Part shown: positions 63,315 to 64,000 of the stretch, piece by piece
Layout: every line of letters starts with the position of its first letter
How positions within the stretch are numbered: position 1 is the stretch's first letter
From: Linyphia triangularis
Taxonomy: Eukaryota > Arthropoda > Arachnida > Araneae > Linyphiidae
Length of the DNA: 64,000 bases
Reading direction: 5' to 3'
Assembly: GCA_963978545.1 (NCBI GenBank)
Contig: OZ021722.1
Coordinates: 34,303,365 to 34,367,364, forward strand
Program-made: the position numbers and the translations under genes
The notes under the pieces: model-generated
What the model saw: the letters and a program-made list of their open reading frames with translations, nothing else
Told to the model about the DNA's origin: nothing
The model's database searches: none

Positions 63315-63852
63315 AGATTTTTGGAACAAACAGCTTTATATTATCTGAAAATTAGTTTAAATTTCTGCATTATATTCAAATAAAATTCCAAACTAAATTA
63401 GTTACAGCAGGTAAAATTGTAATAATAATAATAATGTTCATATAACCATAGGACCAGCTTTTTCATCACAAGTAGCATCTCAAATCGGTTACATATTGTG
63501 TCTCATATTGGACATATTATCAGTCATATCACCATCAAGTTTGAGTCACACTTACAAAAACACATTTGAAATTAGGATTAGAAAAATATATTTATATATA
63601 ACCCCCCCCCCAAAAAAAAAAAACACATTTAAAAAGATTTTAACATTAACTGATTTAAACTATTTGTAAGTCATCGGTATTATTTATAATATTTCAGTCA
63701 TTCATATTTAAATAATAAATTCATACAAAACAATTTTGACTTTTATTTAACAGAACAAATGAAAGCTGCCAAAAGCTGCGAATGAGCAATATTTACAAAT
63801 TGCAATCTAAGCTGACCAGTTTTACAATTATGTTAAATTACTTGATATTCTT
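62242..63852. other. AT-rich stretch, possible 3' UTR of a minus-strand gene
   Basis: No frame of interest was found. A-runs lie near 63283 and a C/A run near 63602. If the exon at 63853-63909 is real, this is its 3' UTR and downstream region. Confidence 0.3.
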
Positions 63853-63909
63853 CTAGTAGCAATAAGTGTCGTCGTTTGGGATATTTCCAGGCACAAGTGC
63901 TACATGATA
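63853..63909 (-). CDS. Possible terminal coding exon of an unidentified gene
   Basis: After a GTGCAG acceptor with TCTAAC upstream, resembling a branch point, 18 codons read YHVALVPGNIPNDDTYCY and then TAG (63853-63855). The translation is protein-like in an otherwise low-complexity area. The pyrimidine tract is weak, the exon is short and the rest of the gene would lie right of the window. No family is recognised. Confidence 0.3.
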   Translation of the reverse strand, partial: YHVALVPGNIPNDDTYCY

Positions 63910-64000
63910 CTGCACCGGGACAACGTTAGATTATGATTAGTTTATTTATCAATAGGGAACATCTACCAGATGGTTTTTCAAGGGAAAAATGGACTTCATA

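Noticed and set aside
63430..63540. Short minus-strand frame with Met/Asp/Asn-rich end
   Set aside because: There is no acceptor at a usable position and a stop lies just upstream. It is probably chance.

Overview
The window is AT-rich, non-coding-dominated metazoan nuclear DNA: GT-AG introns, long homopolymer and microsatellite runs, a tRNA-derived SINE, and many DNA transposons. An arthropod, perhaps a chelicerate, is the most natural guess from this repeat style, but nothing here fixes the taxon. The only intact gene is a nine-exon minus-strand gene, 33646 down to 10956, for a 378-residue 1-acyl-glycerol-3-phosphate acyltransferase of the AGPAT5 (LPAAT-epsilon) type. All nine exons join in phase. 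At the left edge the last four exons of a plus-strand gene (1-2315) encode a transmembrane helix and a Ser/Thr-rich tail of an unrecognised single-pass protein. The two genes converge tail to tail.

Layout. 1-2315: 3' end of the membrane-protein gene. 2316-10955: AT-rich 3' flanks and UTR territory with one pogo-like MITE (9169-9330). 10956-33646: the AGPAT5-like gene. Its introns are swollen by mobile DNA: a degraded pogo/Tigger-type element with transposase remnants (13610-16725), a 332-bp MITE with 8-bp TSD (17949-18280), and above all a 10.4-kb hAT-like unit (19042-29421) filling most of intron 4. That unit contains another hAT-like element (21186-23721), a Helitron-like element with 14 copies of a 148-bp repeat (24033-26385) and a palindromic MITE (28804-29048). 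33647-64000: no secure gene, but a dense mosaic of nested elements. These are hAT-like copies at 35852-38842, 44740-46389, 52252-53063, 53144-56525, 53180-55844 and 54746-55824, a second Helitron-like element (42180-43388), five SINE copies, a long fold-back (59575-60443) and short tandem arrays. A possible last coding exon lies at 63853-63909 on the minus strand.

Most hAT-like calls rest on paired terminal inverted repeats plus matching 8-bp target-site duplications read directly from the sequence, so insertion order can be inferred: the nest at 53136-56533 is three hAT-like elements deep. No autonomous transposase, CRISPR, rRNA or functional tRNA gene was found. I see no new protein-based system; the novelty is in the repeat architecture and in the repeat families, which I could not name.
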